Below are positions 8,083-17,577 of a stretch of 64,000 nucleotides of DNA, piece after piece; within the stretch, counting starts at the first letter, position 1, and each line of letters starts with the position of its first letter. A program made the translations under genes and the position numbers. The notes beneath the pieces are model-generated. The model ran no database searches. It was given only the letters and a program-made list of their open reading frames with translations, and had not been told where the DNA came from. Origin of the DNA: Rhizobium lentis (lineage in GTDB: Bacteria; Pseudomonadota; Alphaproteobacteria; Rhizobiales; Rhizobiaceae); assembly GCF_017352135.1 (NCBI RefSeq), contig NZ_CP071454.1, positions 620,001 through 684,000 on the forward strand, in the 5' to 3' direction.

Positions 8083-10421
8083 TGGACAAGTCCACCTTCG
8101 AAGACCGTAAAGCCATCATCTCCGGGCAGATGCACGGTTCGCTGCGACATGATTCCGCGCATAAACATGTGACCGGAACCGCCGACTACATCGACGATAT
8201 CCCCGAACCCGCAGGCCTGCTGCACGGCGCGCTCGGCCTCTCCGACCGGGCTCATGCCGAAATCCTCAGCATCGATCTCTCCGCGGTCGCCGCCCATCCC
8301 GGCGTCGTCTGGGCCTTCACCGGCAGGGACGTGCCTGGTGTCAACGACGTTAGCTCCAACGGCAGCCACGACGAGCCGCTGCTTGCCGAAACTTTGGTTC
8401 AGTTCCACGGCCAGCCGATCTTTGCCGTCATCGCCGAAACGCGCGATGCCGCGCGCCGGGCCGCACGGATGGCGAAGGTCAACTATCGCGACCTGCCACA
8501 CTGGCACGATGTCGACGGCGCGCTCGCCAATGGCAGTCCGCTGGTCGTAAGCCCGATGACGCTGCAACGCGGCGAGCCGGAAACCGAAATGTCGAATGCC
8601 GCGATGCGTCTCAAAGGGCAGATGCGCATCGGGGGACAGGAGCATTTCTACCTCGAAGGCCACATCGCCGTGGCGATCCCCGGCGAGGACGACGAGGTCA
8701 CCGTCTGGTCTTCGACGCAGCATCCGAGCGAAATCCAGCACATCGTCGGCCACGTGCTCGACATCCCGTCCAACGCCGTGACCGTCAATGTGCGCCGCAT
8801 GGGCGGCGGCTTCGGTGGCAAGGAGACGCAGGGCAATCAGTTCGCGGCGCTTGCGGCAATTGCCGCCAAGAAGCTCGGTCGCGCCATCAAATTTCGCCCG
8901 GACCGCGACGAGGACATGAGCGCCACCGGCAAACGGCACGATTTTCTCGTCGATTACGAGGTCGGCTTCGACGGCGAAGGCCGCATCCACGCCGTCGACG
9001 CAACATATGCGGCGCGCTGCGGCTTCTCCTCCGATCTCTCCGGCCCGGTCACCGACCGCGCACTTTTCCATGCCGATTCCAGCTACTTCTATCCGCATGT
9101 GCATTTGCAATCGAAACCGCTGAAAACGCACACAGTGTCCAACACCGCCTTCCGCGGTTTCGGCGGGCCGCAAGGCATGCTTGGCGCCGAGCGCGTCATC
9201 GAGGAGATCGCCTACGCCCTCGGTAAGGACCCGCTCGATATCCGCAAGCTGAATTTCTACGGTCAGCCGGGCTCCGGGCGCACGCTGACGCCCTATCATC
9301 AGGAGGTCGAGGACAACATCATAGCCCGCGTCGTCGAGGAGCTGGAGGAAACGGCAGAGTACCGGGCGCGGCGCAATGCGATCATCGCCTTCAACCGCGA
9401 CAGCCGCTACATCCGAAAGGGCATCGCGCTGACCCCGGTGAAATTCGGTATCTCCTTCACCATGACCGCCTTCAACCAGGCCGGCGCCCTCGTCCATATC
9501 TACCAGGACGGCTCGATCCACCTCAACCATGGCGGCACCGAAATGGGCCAGGGTCTCTACACGAAGGTGGCGCAGGTGCTGGCCGACAGCTTCCAGGTCG
9601 ATATCGACCGGGTGAAGATCACCGCGACGACGACCGCCAAGGTCCCGAACACATCGGCCACCGCCGCCTCCTCAGGCTCGGACCTGAATGGCATGGCTGC
9701 CTATGACGCCGCCCGCCAGATCAAGGAACGGCTGGTGGCCTTTGCCGCCGAGAAATGGGATGTGCCACCCTCCGACGTCGCCTTCCTGCCGAACCGAGTG
9801 CGCGTCGGCGAGATCGAGATCCCCTTCCCTGATTTCATCAAACAGGCCTATTTTGCCCGCGTCCAGCTGTCCGCCGCCGGCTTCTACAAGACGCCGAAGA
9901 TCCACTGGGACCGCAAGGCCGGCCGCGGCACGCCCTTCTATTATTTCGCCTATGGTGCCGCCTGCACCGAGGTCTCGATAGACACGCTGACCGGCGAATA
10001 TCTGATCGACCGCACCGACATCCTCCACGATGTCGGCCGCTCGCTGAACCCGGCGATCGACATGGGCCAGGTCGAGGGCGCCTTCGTCCAGGGCTTGGGC
10101 TGGCTGACGACGGAAGAACTCTGGTGGGACGACAAGGGCCGGTTGCGCACCCATGCGCCATCGACCTACAAGATCCCGCTCGCTTCTGACCGGCCGAAGA
10201 TCTTCAATGTGCGGCTTGCCGAATGGTCCGAGAATATAGAAGCGACCATCGGCCGCTCCAAGGCCGTCGGCGAACCGCCGTTCATGCTGGCGATCTCGGT
10301 GTTGGAAGCCCTGTCGATGGCGGTGGCGAGCGTCGCCGATTACAAAGTCTGCCCGAGACTCGACGCACCGGCGACACCGGAGCGGGTGTTGATGGCAGTG
10401 GAGCGGATGAAGCGGGTGTAG
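8082..10421 (+). CDS. xdhB: Xanthine dehydrogenase large subunit (molybdopterin)
   Basis: 779 residues, normal for bacterial XdhB. Residues about 20-130 form the aldehyde oxidase a/b hammerhead domain (GTADYIDDIPEPAGLLHGALG). The molybdopterin-binding part follows, with GGGFGGKETQ, AFRGFGGPQG, LNHGGTEMGQGLYTKVAQV, and the C-terminal catalytic glutamate in VGEPPFMLAISV. It hydroxylates hypoxanthine and xanthine to urate in the cytoplasm with XdhA. Its start codon overlaps the stop of a tiny ORF after xdhA. A strong GC-rich palindrome (10481-10511) separates it from xdhC. Confidence 0.97.
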   Translation: MDKSTFEDRKAIISGQMHGSLRHDSAHKHVTGTADYIDDIPEPAGLLHGALGLSDRAHAEILSIDLSAVAAHPGVVWAFTGRDVPGVNDVSSNGSHDEPLLAETLVQFHGQPIFAVIAETRDAARRAARMAKVNYRDLPHWHDVDGALANGSPLVVSPMTLQRGEPETEMSNAAMRLKGQMRIGGQEHFYLEGHIAVAIPGEDDEVTVWSSTQHPSEIQHIVGHVLDIPSNAVTVNVRRMGGGFGGKETQGNQFAALAAIAAKKLGRAIKFRPDRDEDMSATGKRHDFLVDYEVGFDGEGRIHAVDATYAARCGFSSDLSGPVTDRALFHADSSYFYPHVHLQSKPLKTHTVSNTAFRGFGGPQGMLGAERVIEEIAYALGKDPLDIRKLNFYGQPGSGRTLTPYHQEVEDNIIARVVEELEETAEYRARRNAIIAFNRDSRYIRKGIALTPVKFGISFTMTAFNQAGALVHIYQDGSIHLNHGGTEMGQGLYTKVAQVLADSFQVDIDRVKITATTTAKVPNTSATAASSGSDLNGMAAYDAARQIKERLVAFAAEKWDVPPSDVAFLPNRVRVGEIEIPFPDFIKQAYFARVQLSAAGFYKTPKIHWDRKAGRGTPFYYFAYGAACTEVSIDTLTGEYLIDRTDILHDVGRSLNPAIDMGQVEGAFVQGLGWLTTEELWWDDKGRLRTHAPSTYKIPLASDRPKIFNVRLAEWSENIEATIGRSKAVGEPPFMLAISVLEALSMAVASVADYKVCPRLDAPATPERVLMAVERMKRV

Positions 10422-10480
10422 GATGCGTCCGGCTGATTTCATGTTTGAGCAGGACGGGCGGAGAGGCTGGAGCAAATTGC

Positions 10481-10511
10481 ACCCCCCTCAGTCCGGCAGG
10501 ACAGAGGGGGT
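10481..10511. repeat. Palindromic GC-rich hairpin between xdhB and xdhC
   Basis: A 14-base arm and a 13-base arm pair around a GGCA loop (C-run/G-run with one mismatch and one bulged C). There is no T-run, so it is not a typical intrinsic terminator. It sits 60 bases after xdhB and 30 before xdhC and may lower expression of the chaperone gene relative to the enzyme subunits, or be a REP-like intergenic palindrome. Confidence 0.7.
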
Positions 10512-10540
10512 GACACACCCCCACACCCATCAGCTTACCC

Positions 10541-11356
10541 ATGACCACCCTCCCCGCTTTCCTCACCGCCCACCCCGACAGCATCCTCGTCGACATCACC
10601 GGCACCCAAGGCTCCACCCCGCGTGAAGCTGGCGCCTTCATGCTCGTGTCGCCAACCGCATTATGGGGCACCATCGGCGGCGGGCAGTTCGAGTTTATGG
10701 CGATCGCAAATGCACGGGAGATGTTAGCGGGAACCGGCGGGGCACTTACTATGGACATTCCGCTCGGCCCCGAGATCGGCCAGTGCTGCGGTGGGCGCAC
10801 GCAGTTGCGGTTTCGGCGGCTGACGCAGGCGCTGAAAGATGAGCTCGACGAGAGGCTTGCCGGCGAGATCGAGCGCCTGCCAGACGTCTATCTGTTCGGC
10901 GCCGGTCATGTCGGCCGGGCGCTAGCCTCGGCTCTAGCGCCGCTGCCCTTATCGGTAACGGTGGTCGAGACCCGACAGGAAGAACTCGCCAACCTGCCGT
11001 CTCAAACCAAGACCCGGCTGGTGCCGATGCCCGAAGCATTGGTGAAGGATATCGCGGCCGGCGGCGCGGTCGTCATCCTGACGCATGATCACGCGCTTGA
11101 TTTTCTCATCGCCCGCGAAGCGCTTGAGAGAACCGACCTCGCCTACACCGGCATGATCGGTTCGGCGACCAAGCGCGCCACCTTCGCACGCTGGCTTTTG
11201 CGCGAAGCAGGCGGAGAACGCGGCTCCATCGAGCGATTGACGCTGCCGATCGGCGGCTACGCGGTCAGAGACAAGCGCCCTGAAGTCATCGCCGCCATGA
11301 CCGCCGCCGAAATCCTGATGGCACTTTCAAACTATCGCATGCGCTCGTCTTCGTAA
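10541..11356 (+). CDS. xdhC: XdhC, molybdenum cofactor chaperone for xanthine dehydrogenase
   Basis: 271 residues with the two XdhC/CoxI domains: the N-terminal LVDITGTQGSTPREAGAFMLVS...GTIGGGQFEF (residues 17-51) and the C-terminal Rossmann-like domain starting VYLFGAGHVGRALA. It also has ILTHDHALDFLI and YTGMIGSATKRATF. XdhC proteins bind molybdenum cofactor, help its sulfuration and deliver it to XdhB. The ribosome-binding site is weak and a strong hairpin lies just upstream, which would fit low stoichiometry. The 3' end overlaps a small convergent ORF on the other strand by 25 bases. Confidence 0.95.
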   Translation: MTTLPAFLTAHPDSILVDITGTQGSTPREAGAFMLVSPTALWGTIGGGQFEFMAIANAREMLAGTGGALTMDIPLGPEIGQCCGGRTQLRFRRLTQALKDELDERLAGEIERLPDVYLFGAGHVGRALASALAPLPLSVTVVETRQEELANLPSQTKTRLVPMPEALVKDIAAGGAVVILTHDHALDFLIAREALERTDLAYTGMIGSATKRATFARWLLREAGGERGSIERLTLPIGGYAVRDKRPEVIAAMTAAEILMALSNYRMRSSS

Positions 11357-11535
11357 TAGGGATCGCGCCCGTCGAGGAAACCGAGATCGCGCTTGACGCG
11401 GTCCGGCGTGGCGGAAAGATCGAGCCGCGGCAGGCGGCAGAAGCGCCCAGCGCTTCCCGCCAGCCAGCCGGCAAGGCGTCGGAAAGTGCCGGTGCTCCGC
11501 TGCGACCGGCTCTCTTCGATAGCATAGCAATCCAT
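11332..11535 (-). CDS. Small basic protein, DUF1127-like
   Basis: 67 residues: an arginine-rich N-terminal half (FRRLAGWLAGSAGRFCRLPRL) followed by TPDRVKRDLGFLDGRDPYYEDE. The RVKRDLGFLDGR pattern matches the core of DUF1127 proteins, small Arg-rich proteins of alphaproteobacteria, some of which affect phosphate and carbon metabolism and RNA turnover. A good GAGGTGAT ribosome-binding site precedes the ATG. It is divergent from the LysR gene at 11637 and convergent with xdhC, overlapping its last 25 bases. The assignment is moderate; the protein may simply be a Rhizobium-specific small protein. Confidence 0.6.
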   Translation of the reverse strand: MDCYAIEESRSQRSTGTFRRLAGWLAGSAGRFCRLPRLDLSATPDRVKRDLGFLDGRDPYYEDERMR

Positions 11536-11636
11536 GACATCACCTCGTCAGATTGATGGTATGAGTTGCAGTTTGCCGCTGAAAATGCTGCAATTCCAAT
11601 CGAACGACCGTCTGCCTGCATCAAGAGAACTTATCC

Positions 11637-12533
11637 ATGAAACTTTCAAAACAGTTTCCACTGAATGCGCTGCGCGTCTTTGAGGCCGCCGCCCGCCTCG
11701 GCAGTTTCACCAAGGCCGGAGACGAGCTCGGCATGACGCAGACGGCCGTCAGCTATCAGATCAAGCTGCTGGAGGAGAATGTCGGCGAGCCGCTCTTCCT
11801 GCGTCGTCCCCGTCAGATTGCCCTGACGGGGACCGGCGAGCGGCTGGCGCCGAAGGTGACCGAAGCCTTCGCGATGCTGCATGACGCGATGGCGACGGCG
11901 CGCGACAGCGTCGAAGGAACGCTGGCCATCAGCTCGACCCATACTTTCGCGTCGAAATGGCTGGCGCCGCGCCTCGGCTCTTTCCACCTGAAGCATCCGG
12001 CGATCGCAGTGCGCCTTCAGGCAAGCTCCGACATCATCGATTTCACGCGCGAGCAGATCGATGTCGGCATCCGCTGGGGTGACGGCAACTGGCCGGGGCT
12101 GACGCTGCACCGGTTGATGGGCCTTGAGTTCACCCCGATGCTGAGCCCGAAGCTGGCGGAATCGGCGGGCGGCATCAGAGAGCCGCGTGATCTCCTGAAA
12201 TTCGATCTCTTCGACGCTGGCGACATCTGGTGGAAACAATGGTTCGAGGCAGCCGGCGTCACGGAGACAGATCTCGACCGGCGCCCGCGCAATCAGCTTG
12301 GCTCCCAGGCGGTGGAAGCCGACGCGGCCATCGCCGGCCACGGCGTCGCCATCCTCCATCCGGCCTTCTATGCGGCTGAGATCGCCCTCGGCCGGCTCTA
12401 TCAGCCTTTCGAACTGACCCGCAGCGATGGCAAGGCCTACTGGCTCGCCTACCCCGAAAATCGCCGCAACGTTCCCAAAATCAAGGCTTTTCGCAACTGG
12501 ATCCTCGAAGAGATGAAAGTAGCCGAAAACTAA
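11637..12533 (+). CDS. LysR-family transcriptional regulator (GcvA-like)
   Basis: 298 residues. The N-terminal winged helix-turn-helix (LNALRVFEAAARLGSFTKAGDELGMTQTAVSYQIKLLEENVGEPLFLRR, residues 9-57) is followed by a periplasmic-binding-like effector domain. That domain contains STHTFASKWLAPRLGSFHLKHP and the EQIDVGIRWGDGNW segment typical of the GcvA-like subgroup. LysR regulators usually act on a divergent or adjacent operon and need a small effector. Here it lies between xdhC and puuD, so control of purine catabolism is plausible but not shown. The small ORF at 11332-11535 is the immediate divergent neighbour. Confidence 0.93.
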   Translation: MKLSKQFPLNALRVFEAAARLGSFTKAGDELGMTQTAVSYQIKLLEENVGEPLFLRRPRQIALTGTGERLAPKVTEAFAMLHDAMATARDSVEGTLAISSTHTFASKWLAPRLGSFHLKHPAIAVRLQASSDIIDFTREQIDVGIRWGDGNWPGLTLHRLMGLEFTPMLSPKLAESAGGIREPRDLLKFDLFDAGDIWWKQWFEAAGVTETDLDRRPRNQLGSQAVEADAAIAGHGVAILHPAFYAAEIALGRLYQPFELTRSDGKAYWLAYPENRRNVPKIKAFRNWILEEMKVAEN

Positions 12534-12584
12534 AGCCACATGTATCGGACCCGATCTGCTGGGTCCGATGCATATAGCCGAGCA

Positions 12585-12923
12585 TCAATATCCCATCTCA
12601 GGCGCATAGAAACAGCGCGGCGTGTCCTCGTTCGGGAACAGGCAGAGATGATAGTCGTTGTCGCCGGATTGCATCGCCTTCGTCATCGGCAGCAGGAAGA
12701 CGTGCGCATGCGTGACCAGCCGATGATCTCCCGGCAGTAGTGTCACACGATATCCGCCCGGCGTCACGGCCACGCTTTTCGAAGGGATCATCTGGCAATC
12801 GCCATTGTGGCTATCGCCATTGCAACAATAGGGGTCATAACTCCACCCCGTGGGTGCGTCGTGAGCCGTCGCCAGCGACGCATACGCAATCATCATACAC
12901 GTCAGAATACTGCGCATGGGCAT
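12585..12923 (-). CDS. Small secreted cysteine-containing protein of unknown function
   Basis: 112 residues with an N-terminal signal peptide (about residues 1-20, SILTCMMIAYASLATAHDA, likely cut after TAHDA or near it). The short mature part contains four to five cysteines (YDPYCCNGDSHNGDCQMIP, HLCLFPNE, RCFYAP). Proteins with the GWSYDPYCCNGDSHNGDC pattern are widespread as uncharacterised periplasmic proteins in Rhizobiales; a disulfide-bonded or metal-binding fold is likely. The gene stands alone, convergent with the LysR gene, with a GAGAAGATG-type ribosome-binding region. Confidence 0.85.
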   Translation of the reverse strand: MPMRSILTCMMIAYASLATAHDAPTGWSYDPYCCNGDSHNGDCQMIPSKSVAVTPGGYRVTLLPGDHRLVTHAHVFLLPMTKAMQSGDNDYHLCLFPNEDTPRCFYAPEMGY

Positions 12924-13080
12924 CTTCTCCGTCGATGAATGCGCCGCCGCTGATCTACTGTTCTTGTTTCATTCCGGCGGCCTTAAACATAACTGTCATC
13001 GGATCGTAACAGTTTCAAGATCTGCTGCATCAGCAAACCGACTATAAGTCGGAGATAATGCACAGCCTTCTCGGCAGCTT

Positions 13081-13482
13081 TTAGGCACGGGACAGCAGAT
13101 CGGCGATCCGGCAACGATCGACAGCCTCTACAAAACCGTCGGAAATCATCAGAGGAGCGCGCCGAAGATTTCGACGAGCCCGCTGGCGAGGATCAGACCT
13201 TCGCCGTCCCGACATGCGAGAATGGGGTTGGCCGTCATCTCGCGGTAGCGCAGCAACGCGGGGAGATTGCCGGGATCGCCGTTCAAATGCGGAAAGAACT
13301 CGAAGGCACCAGACCGGGGGCAGCGCCATCCCGCACCGTATCGGGCGAACCGCCGGAAAAGGGCGCGTCGGCCGCGATCGTCGGCGTCATCAAAATCGCC
13401 CCGAGAGAACAAGCTCGGCAACCCGCCGGTCCATCGGCGCGTTTTCGGCGACAAGTTGGTCGCTGTAGAGCGCGGTGATCAC
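13081..13482 (-). pseudogene. Decayed peptidase S51 / type 1 glutamine-amidotransferase-like gene
   Basis: Three frames on the reverse strand carry pieces that fit one protein family. A GTG at 13482, with AAGGAG upstream, begins an N-terminal piece, ITALYSDQLVAENAPMDRRV, which stops after 29 codons. A second frame (to 13149) encodes FEFFPHLNGDPGNLPALLRYREMTANPILACRDGEGLIL..., which resembles the C-terminal part of S51-like proteins. A third frame gives the tail DGFVEAVDRCRIADLL. The middle, including the expected catalytic serine region, is missing. I read it as a gene with an internal deletion and at least two frameshifts. Family assignment is from memory of the conserved ends. Confidence 0.5.
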
Positions 13483-13606
13483 TCCGTTGCTCCTTCGGCC
13501 TCGTCACCGTTTGCGGTAACAGGCGACCTCCAGTCCTTCAATCTCCTCTTCCCTCCCCGGCAAAATTTCCGCAATGTCGCGAGTCGGAGGAAGATAGGGG
13601 AACTCG

Positions 13607-14845
13607 ATGTATGAATATGCCATAGCATGGGAATGGCTCGCCTTCGCGGCGCGCTGGTTCCATGTCGTCACCGCGATCGCCTGGATCGGATCGTCCTTCT
13701 ATTTCATCGCGCTCGATCTCGGACTGGTGAAACGCCCGCATCTGCCGCCCGGCGCCTATGGCGAGGAATGGCAGGTCCATGGCGGCGGCTTCTATCACAT
13801 CCAGAAATATCTCGTGGCGCCGGCGCAGATGCCGGAACACCTGACCTGGTTCAAATATGAAAGCTATTTCACCTGGATCTCCGGCTTCCTGATGCTCTGC
13901 ATCGTCTATTACGGCGGCGCCGACCTCTTCCTCATCGATCGCCACGTCCTCGACATCAGTCCGCCCGTCGCGATCCTGATCTCGTTGGCCTCGCTCGCCT
14001 TCGGCTGGCTCGTCTACGATCTGCTGTGCAAGTCGCCGCTTGGCCGCAACACCTGGGGGCTGATGGCGGTGCTTTATGTCGTGCTCGTCTTCATGGCCTG
14101 GGGTTATACGCAGCTCTTCACCGGCCGTGCCGCCTTCCTGCATCTCGGCGCCTTTACCGCGACAATCATGTCGGCCAACGTCTTCATGATCATCATCCCG
14201 AACCAGAAGATCGTTGTCGCCGATCTCATTGCCGGGCGCACGCCCGATCCGAAATATGGGCAGGTCGCCAAGCAGCGTTCGCTGCACAACAACTACCTGA
14301 CGCTGCCTGTCATTTTCTTCATGCTGTCGAACCACTATCCGCTCGCCTTCGGCACGGCCTTCAACTGGGTGATCGCGGCGCTCGTCTTCCTGATGGGCGT
14401 GACGATCCGCCATTGGTTCAATACCACCCACGCCCGGAAGGGCCGCCCCACCTGGACCTGGATCGTCACCGTCATCCTCTTCATCGTGATCATGTGGCTT
14501 TCAACCGCGCCGAAGCTGCTGACCGGCGAGACGGATGCTGCCGCAGTGGCGCCCGCCTTCCAGCAATTCGCCGGCGATCCGCATTTTCCCGCCGTCAAGC
14601 AACTGGTCTCGACACGCTGTTCCATGTGCCACGCCGCCGAGCCCGCCTATGAGGGTGTCGTGCGGCCGCCGAAGGGTGTGGCACTTGAAAGCGACGCGGA
14701 AATTGCCGCCCACGCCCGGGAAATCTATATACAGGCGGGCCGCAGCCATGCCATGCCGCCCGGTAACGTGACCGATATTACGCCGGACGAACGCAGGCTG
14801 CTCGTCGCCTGGTTCGAAAGCGCAGTCGAAGGCAAGAAACAATGA
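13607..14845 (+). CDS. puuD: PuuD, membrane-bound urate oxidase with C-terminal cytochrome c domain
   Basis: 412 residues. About eight to nine membrane segments occupy residues 10-310, starting with the conserved WFHVVTAIAWIGSSFYFIALD. A cytochrome c domain follows with the haem motif CSMCH (338-342) and a likely axial Met383 in HAMPPGN. PuuD oxidises urate to 5-hydroxyisourate and passes electrons to the respiratory chain instead of to oxygen directly, unlike cofactor-free uricase. Its stop overlaps the guaD start (ATGA). It supplies the substrate for UraH and UraD, encoded 25 kb further on. Confidence 0.95.
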   Translation: MYEYAIAWEWLAFAARWFHVVTAIAWIGSSFYFIALDLGLVKRPHLPPGAYGEEWQVHGGGFYHIQKYLVAPAQMPEHLTWFKYESYFTWISGFLMLCIVYYGGADLFLIDRHVLDISPPVAILISLASLAFGWLVYDLLCKSPLGRNTWGLMAVLYVVLVFMAWGYTQLFTGRAAFLHLGAFTATIMSANVFMIIIPNQKIVVADLIAGRTPDPKYGQVAKQRSLHNNYLTLPVIFFMLSNHYPLAFGTAFNWVIAALVFLMGVTIRHWFNTTHARKGRPTWTWIVTVILFIVIMWLSTAPKLLTGETDAAAVAPAFQQFAGDPHFPAVKQLVSTRCSMCHAAEPAYEGVVRPPKGVALESDAEIAAHAREIYIQAGRSHAMPPGNVTDITPDERRLLVAWFESAVEGKKQ

Positions 14846-16149
14846 CGACGACACTTCTCCGCGGCCGCCTGCTTTCCTTCCATCGCGCGCCGCTGAGCCT
14901 GACCGACAGCCAGAGCTATCTCTACGAGGAGGACGGCGGCCTGCTGACCGAGGATGGGCGTATCTCCGCGGTCGGCCCCTATGCCGAAGTCAAGGCGAAG
15001 GTGGCCGAGGGCACGGCCGAGATCGACCATCGGCCGCATCTCATCATGCCCGGCTTCATCGACATGCATCTGCATTTTCCGCAGATGCAGGTGATCGCCT
15101 CCTATGCCGCCAACCTGCTCGAATGGCTGAACACCTACACTTTTCCGGAGGAATGCCGCTTCGTCGAAAGCGCTCATGCTGAAAGGATCGCCGGGCATTT
15201 CTACGACGAACTGATCCGCCACGGCACGACGACGGCCGTCGCCTACTGCTCCGTACACAAGACCTCCGCCGACGCCTTCTTCGCCGAGGCGATGAAGCGC
15301 AACATGCGCATGGTCGGTGGCAAGGTGATGATGGACCGGAACGCCCCCCAGGGCCTGCTCGACACGCCCGAGATGGGTTACGACGAGACGCGCCAGGTGA
15401 TCGCGGACTGGCACGGCAAGGGCCGCAACCACGTCGCCATCACCCCGCGCTTCGCCATCACCTCGACGCCGGCGCAGATGGAGGCGACCTCAGCGCTTGC
15501 CCGCGAATTTCCCGACCTGCACATCCAGACGCATCTTTCGGAAAACCACGACGAGATCAAATTCACGTGCGAGCTCTATCCCGAGGCGATCGATTATACC
15601 GACATCTACGCCCGCTACGGCCTGCTCGGACCGAAAAGCCTCTTCGGCCATGCCATCCATCTCTCCGAACGCGAAGCCGACGTCATGAGCGAGACGGGTG
15701 CGGTCGCCGTCCACTGCCCGACATCGAACCTCTTCCTCGGCTCCGGCCTGTTTCCGCTTAAGGCGCTCTCGCGCCGCGAAAAGCCGGTCCGCATCGGCGT
15801 CGCCACAGATATCGGCGGCGGCTCCAGCTATTCGATGCTGAAAACGATGGACGAGGCCTACAAGATCCAGCAGCTGCTCGGCGAACGGCTGAACCCGCTG
15901 GAAAGCTATTACCTGATGACACGCGGCAATGCCGAGGCGCTGTCGCTGGCCGACCGGATCGGCACGCTGGAACCCGGCACCGAAGCAGACCTTGTCGTTC
16001 TCGATGCATCAGCGACCCCGGCCATGGCGCTGAAGATGGAGACGGTGAAGACACTGCCCGAGGAACTCTTCCTCCTGCAGACGATGGGCGACGACCGCGC
16101 GGTCGCAGAAACCTACGTGGCAGGGATTGCCTCCAAAGCGGGGCTTTGA
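14842..16149 (+). CDS. guaD: Guanine deaminase
   Basis: 435 residues of the amidohydrolase superfamily. Zinc ligands are His76 and His78 in GFIDMHLHFPQMQ, then His in THLSEN, His in GHAIHLSE and Asp in ATDIGGGSS. CPTSNLFLGSGLF and the C-terminal LEPGTEADLVVLD are typical of guanine deaminase. It converts guanine to xanthine, feeding XdhAB. Its start overlaps the puuD stop by four bases, so urate oxidation and guanine entry are translationally coupled. Confidence 0.95.
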   Translation: MTTTLLRGRLLSFHRAPLSLTDSQSYLYEEDGGLLTEDGRISAVGPYAEVKAKVAEGTAEIDHRPHLIMPGFIDMHLHFPQMQVIASYAANLLEWLNTYTFPEECRFVESAHAERIAGHFYDELIRHGTTTAVAYCSVHKTSADAFFAEAMKRNMRMVGGKVMMDRNAPQGLLDTPEMGYDETRQVIADWHGKGRNHVAITPRFAITSTPAQMEATSALAREFPDLHIQTHLSENHDEIKFTCELYPEAIDYTDIYARYGLLGPKSLFGHAIHLSEREADVMSETGAVAVHCPTSNLFLGSGLFPLKALSRREKPVRIGVATDIGGGSSYSMLKTMDEAYKIQQLLGERLNPLESYYLMTRGNAEALSLADRIGTLEPGTEADLVVLDASATPAMALKMETVKTLPEELFLLQTMGDDRAVAETYVAGIASKAGL

Positions 16150-16272
16150 GGATATTGGCACCCCTAAAGATGTAAGGCGAAAACCGCCTGGGGCCGATTG
16201 TTTCTCATAACGCTTCTTCGAGGATTCGTGTTATGGGCGAGGCTGGCATTCAGATGTGAAGAAAGTCGATTC

Positions 16273-17424
16273 ATGTCCACTCCGCTCACCATCGCCGACC
16301 TGAAGAAGCTCGCACGGCGCCGTGTTCCGAAGATGTTTTTCGACTATGCGGATTCAGGCGCCTGGACAGAGTCGACCTATGCGGCGAATGAGAGCGATTT
16401 CAGCCAGATCAAGCTGCGCCAGCGGGTGCTGGTCGACATGACCAACCGCACGCTTGAGACGACGATGATTGGCCAGAAAGTGTCCATGCCGGTGGCTCTT
16501 GCGCCGACCGGCATGACCGGCATGCAGCATGCCGACGGCGAGATGCTGGCGGCGCGCGCGGCCGAAGAATTCGGCGTTCCCTTCACGCTGTCGACAATGA
16601 GCATCTGCTCGATCGAGGACGTCGCATCGGTGACGACGCGGCCCTTCTGGTTCCAGCTCTACGTGATGCGGGACAAGGATTTCGTCCTCGACCTCATCCG
16701 TCGCGCCAAGGCCGCAAAATGCTCCGCATTGGTGCTGACGGCCGACCTGCAGATCCTCGGCCAGCGCCACAAGGACCTGCGCAACGGTCTCTCGGCCCCA
16801 CCGAAACTGACCCCAAAACATATCTGGCAGATGGCGACCCGGCCCCTCTGGTGCCTGGAGATGCTGCAAACGAAGCGCCGATACTTCGGCAATATCGTCG
16901 GCCATGCGAAGAACGTCGCCAATGTCGCCTCCGTGCCCAAATTTGCGCACGAGCAATTCGACCCGCGGCTATCCTGGGCTGATGTTGCATGGATCAAGGA
17001 GCAATGGGGCGGACCGCTGATCATCAAGGGCGTGCTCGACCCGGAAGACGCCAGGGCCGCCGCCGACACCGGCGCCGATGCGATCATCGTCTCGAACCAT
17101 GGCGGCCGCCAGCTTGACGGCGCCCCATCCTCGATCAGCATGCTGCCTTCCATCGTCGAGGCCGTCGGCGACCGAATCGAGGTCCATCTCGACGGCGGCA
17201 TCCGCTCCGGCCAGGACGTCTTGAAGGCCGTGGCGCTCGGCGCGAAAGGCACCTATATCGGCCGCCCCTTCCTCTATGGGCTCGGCGCCATGGGCAAGGA
17301 AGGCGTGACGCTGGCGCTCGACATCATCCGCAGGGAGATGGACATCACCATGGCCCTCTGCGGCAAGCGCGATATCAAGGACGTGAACGCATCGATCATA
17401 TCGAGGCAAGACTCAAGCAAATGA
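16273..17424 (+). CDS. lldD: FMN-dependent alpha-hydroxy-acid dehydrogenase (LldD-like)
   Basis: 383 residues from the ATG at 16273; an upstream in-frame extension to 16198 is not conserved. The FMN-dependent TIM barrel is clear: KMFFDYADSGAWTESTYAAN, PVALAPTGMTGMQHADGE, FWFQLYVMRDKDF, the catalytic His/Arg in VSNHGGRQLDG, and the phosphate loop DGGIRSGQDVLKAVALGA. Members oxidise L-lactate or other 2-hydroxy acids and pass electrons to quinone or cytochrome. L-lactate is the usual annotation, but glycolate-type substrates cannot be excluded; glyoxylate/glycolate metabolism would fit the purine context. It lies 123 bases after guaD. Confidence 0.85.
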   Translation: MSTPLTIADLKKLARRRVPKMFFDYADSGAWTESTYAANESDFSQIKLRQRVLVDMTNRTLETTMIGQKVSMPVALAPTGMTGMQHADGEMLAARAAEEFGVPFTLSTMSICSIEDVASVTTRPFWFQLYVMRDKDFVLDLIRRAKAAKCSALVLTADLQILGQRHKDLRNGLSAPPKLTPKHIWQMATRPLWCLEMLQTKRRYFGNIVGHAKNVANVASVPKFAHEQFDPRLSWADVAWIKEQWGGPLIIKGVLDPEDARAAADTGADAIIVSNHGGRQLDGAPSSISMLPSIVEAVGDRIEVHLDGGIRSGQDVLKAVALGAKGTYIGRPFLYGLGAMGKEGVTLALDIIRREMDITMALCGKRDIKDVNASIISRQDSSK

Positions 17425-17536
17425 GTAAGTAGTTCAGAAACGTCACGGTTTGAAGCTATGCAACTACAGTCTCATAGCGACTAACGGTGCCGTTCATTCG
17501 AAAACCCAGCCTTCGAAGAATGCTAAACAGTGAAAA

Positions 17537-17567
17537 TGAAAAAGGGGAGGAGCGCAGCACCCCTCCC
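17537..17567 (-). terminator. Rho-independent terminator of the aldo/keto reductase operon
   Basis: On the reverse strand a GGGAGGGG / CCTCCCC stem with a nine-base loop is followed by a run of T with one break (the A-rich bases 17537-17543). It lies 11 bases after the stop of the aldo/keto reductase at 17578. The rest of 17425-17536 holds nothing recognisable. Confidence 0.85.
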
Positions 17568-17577
17568 GCTTTATCTC

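Noticed and set aside
8079..9530. 483-codon open frame on the minus strand
   Set aside because: Antisense shadow of xdhB; no recognisable domain.
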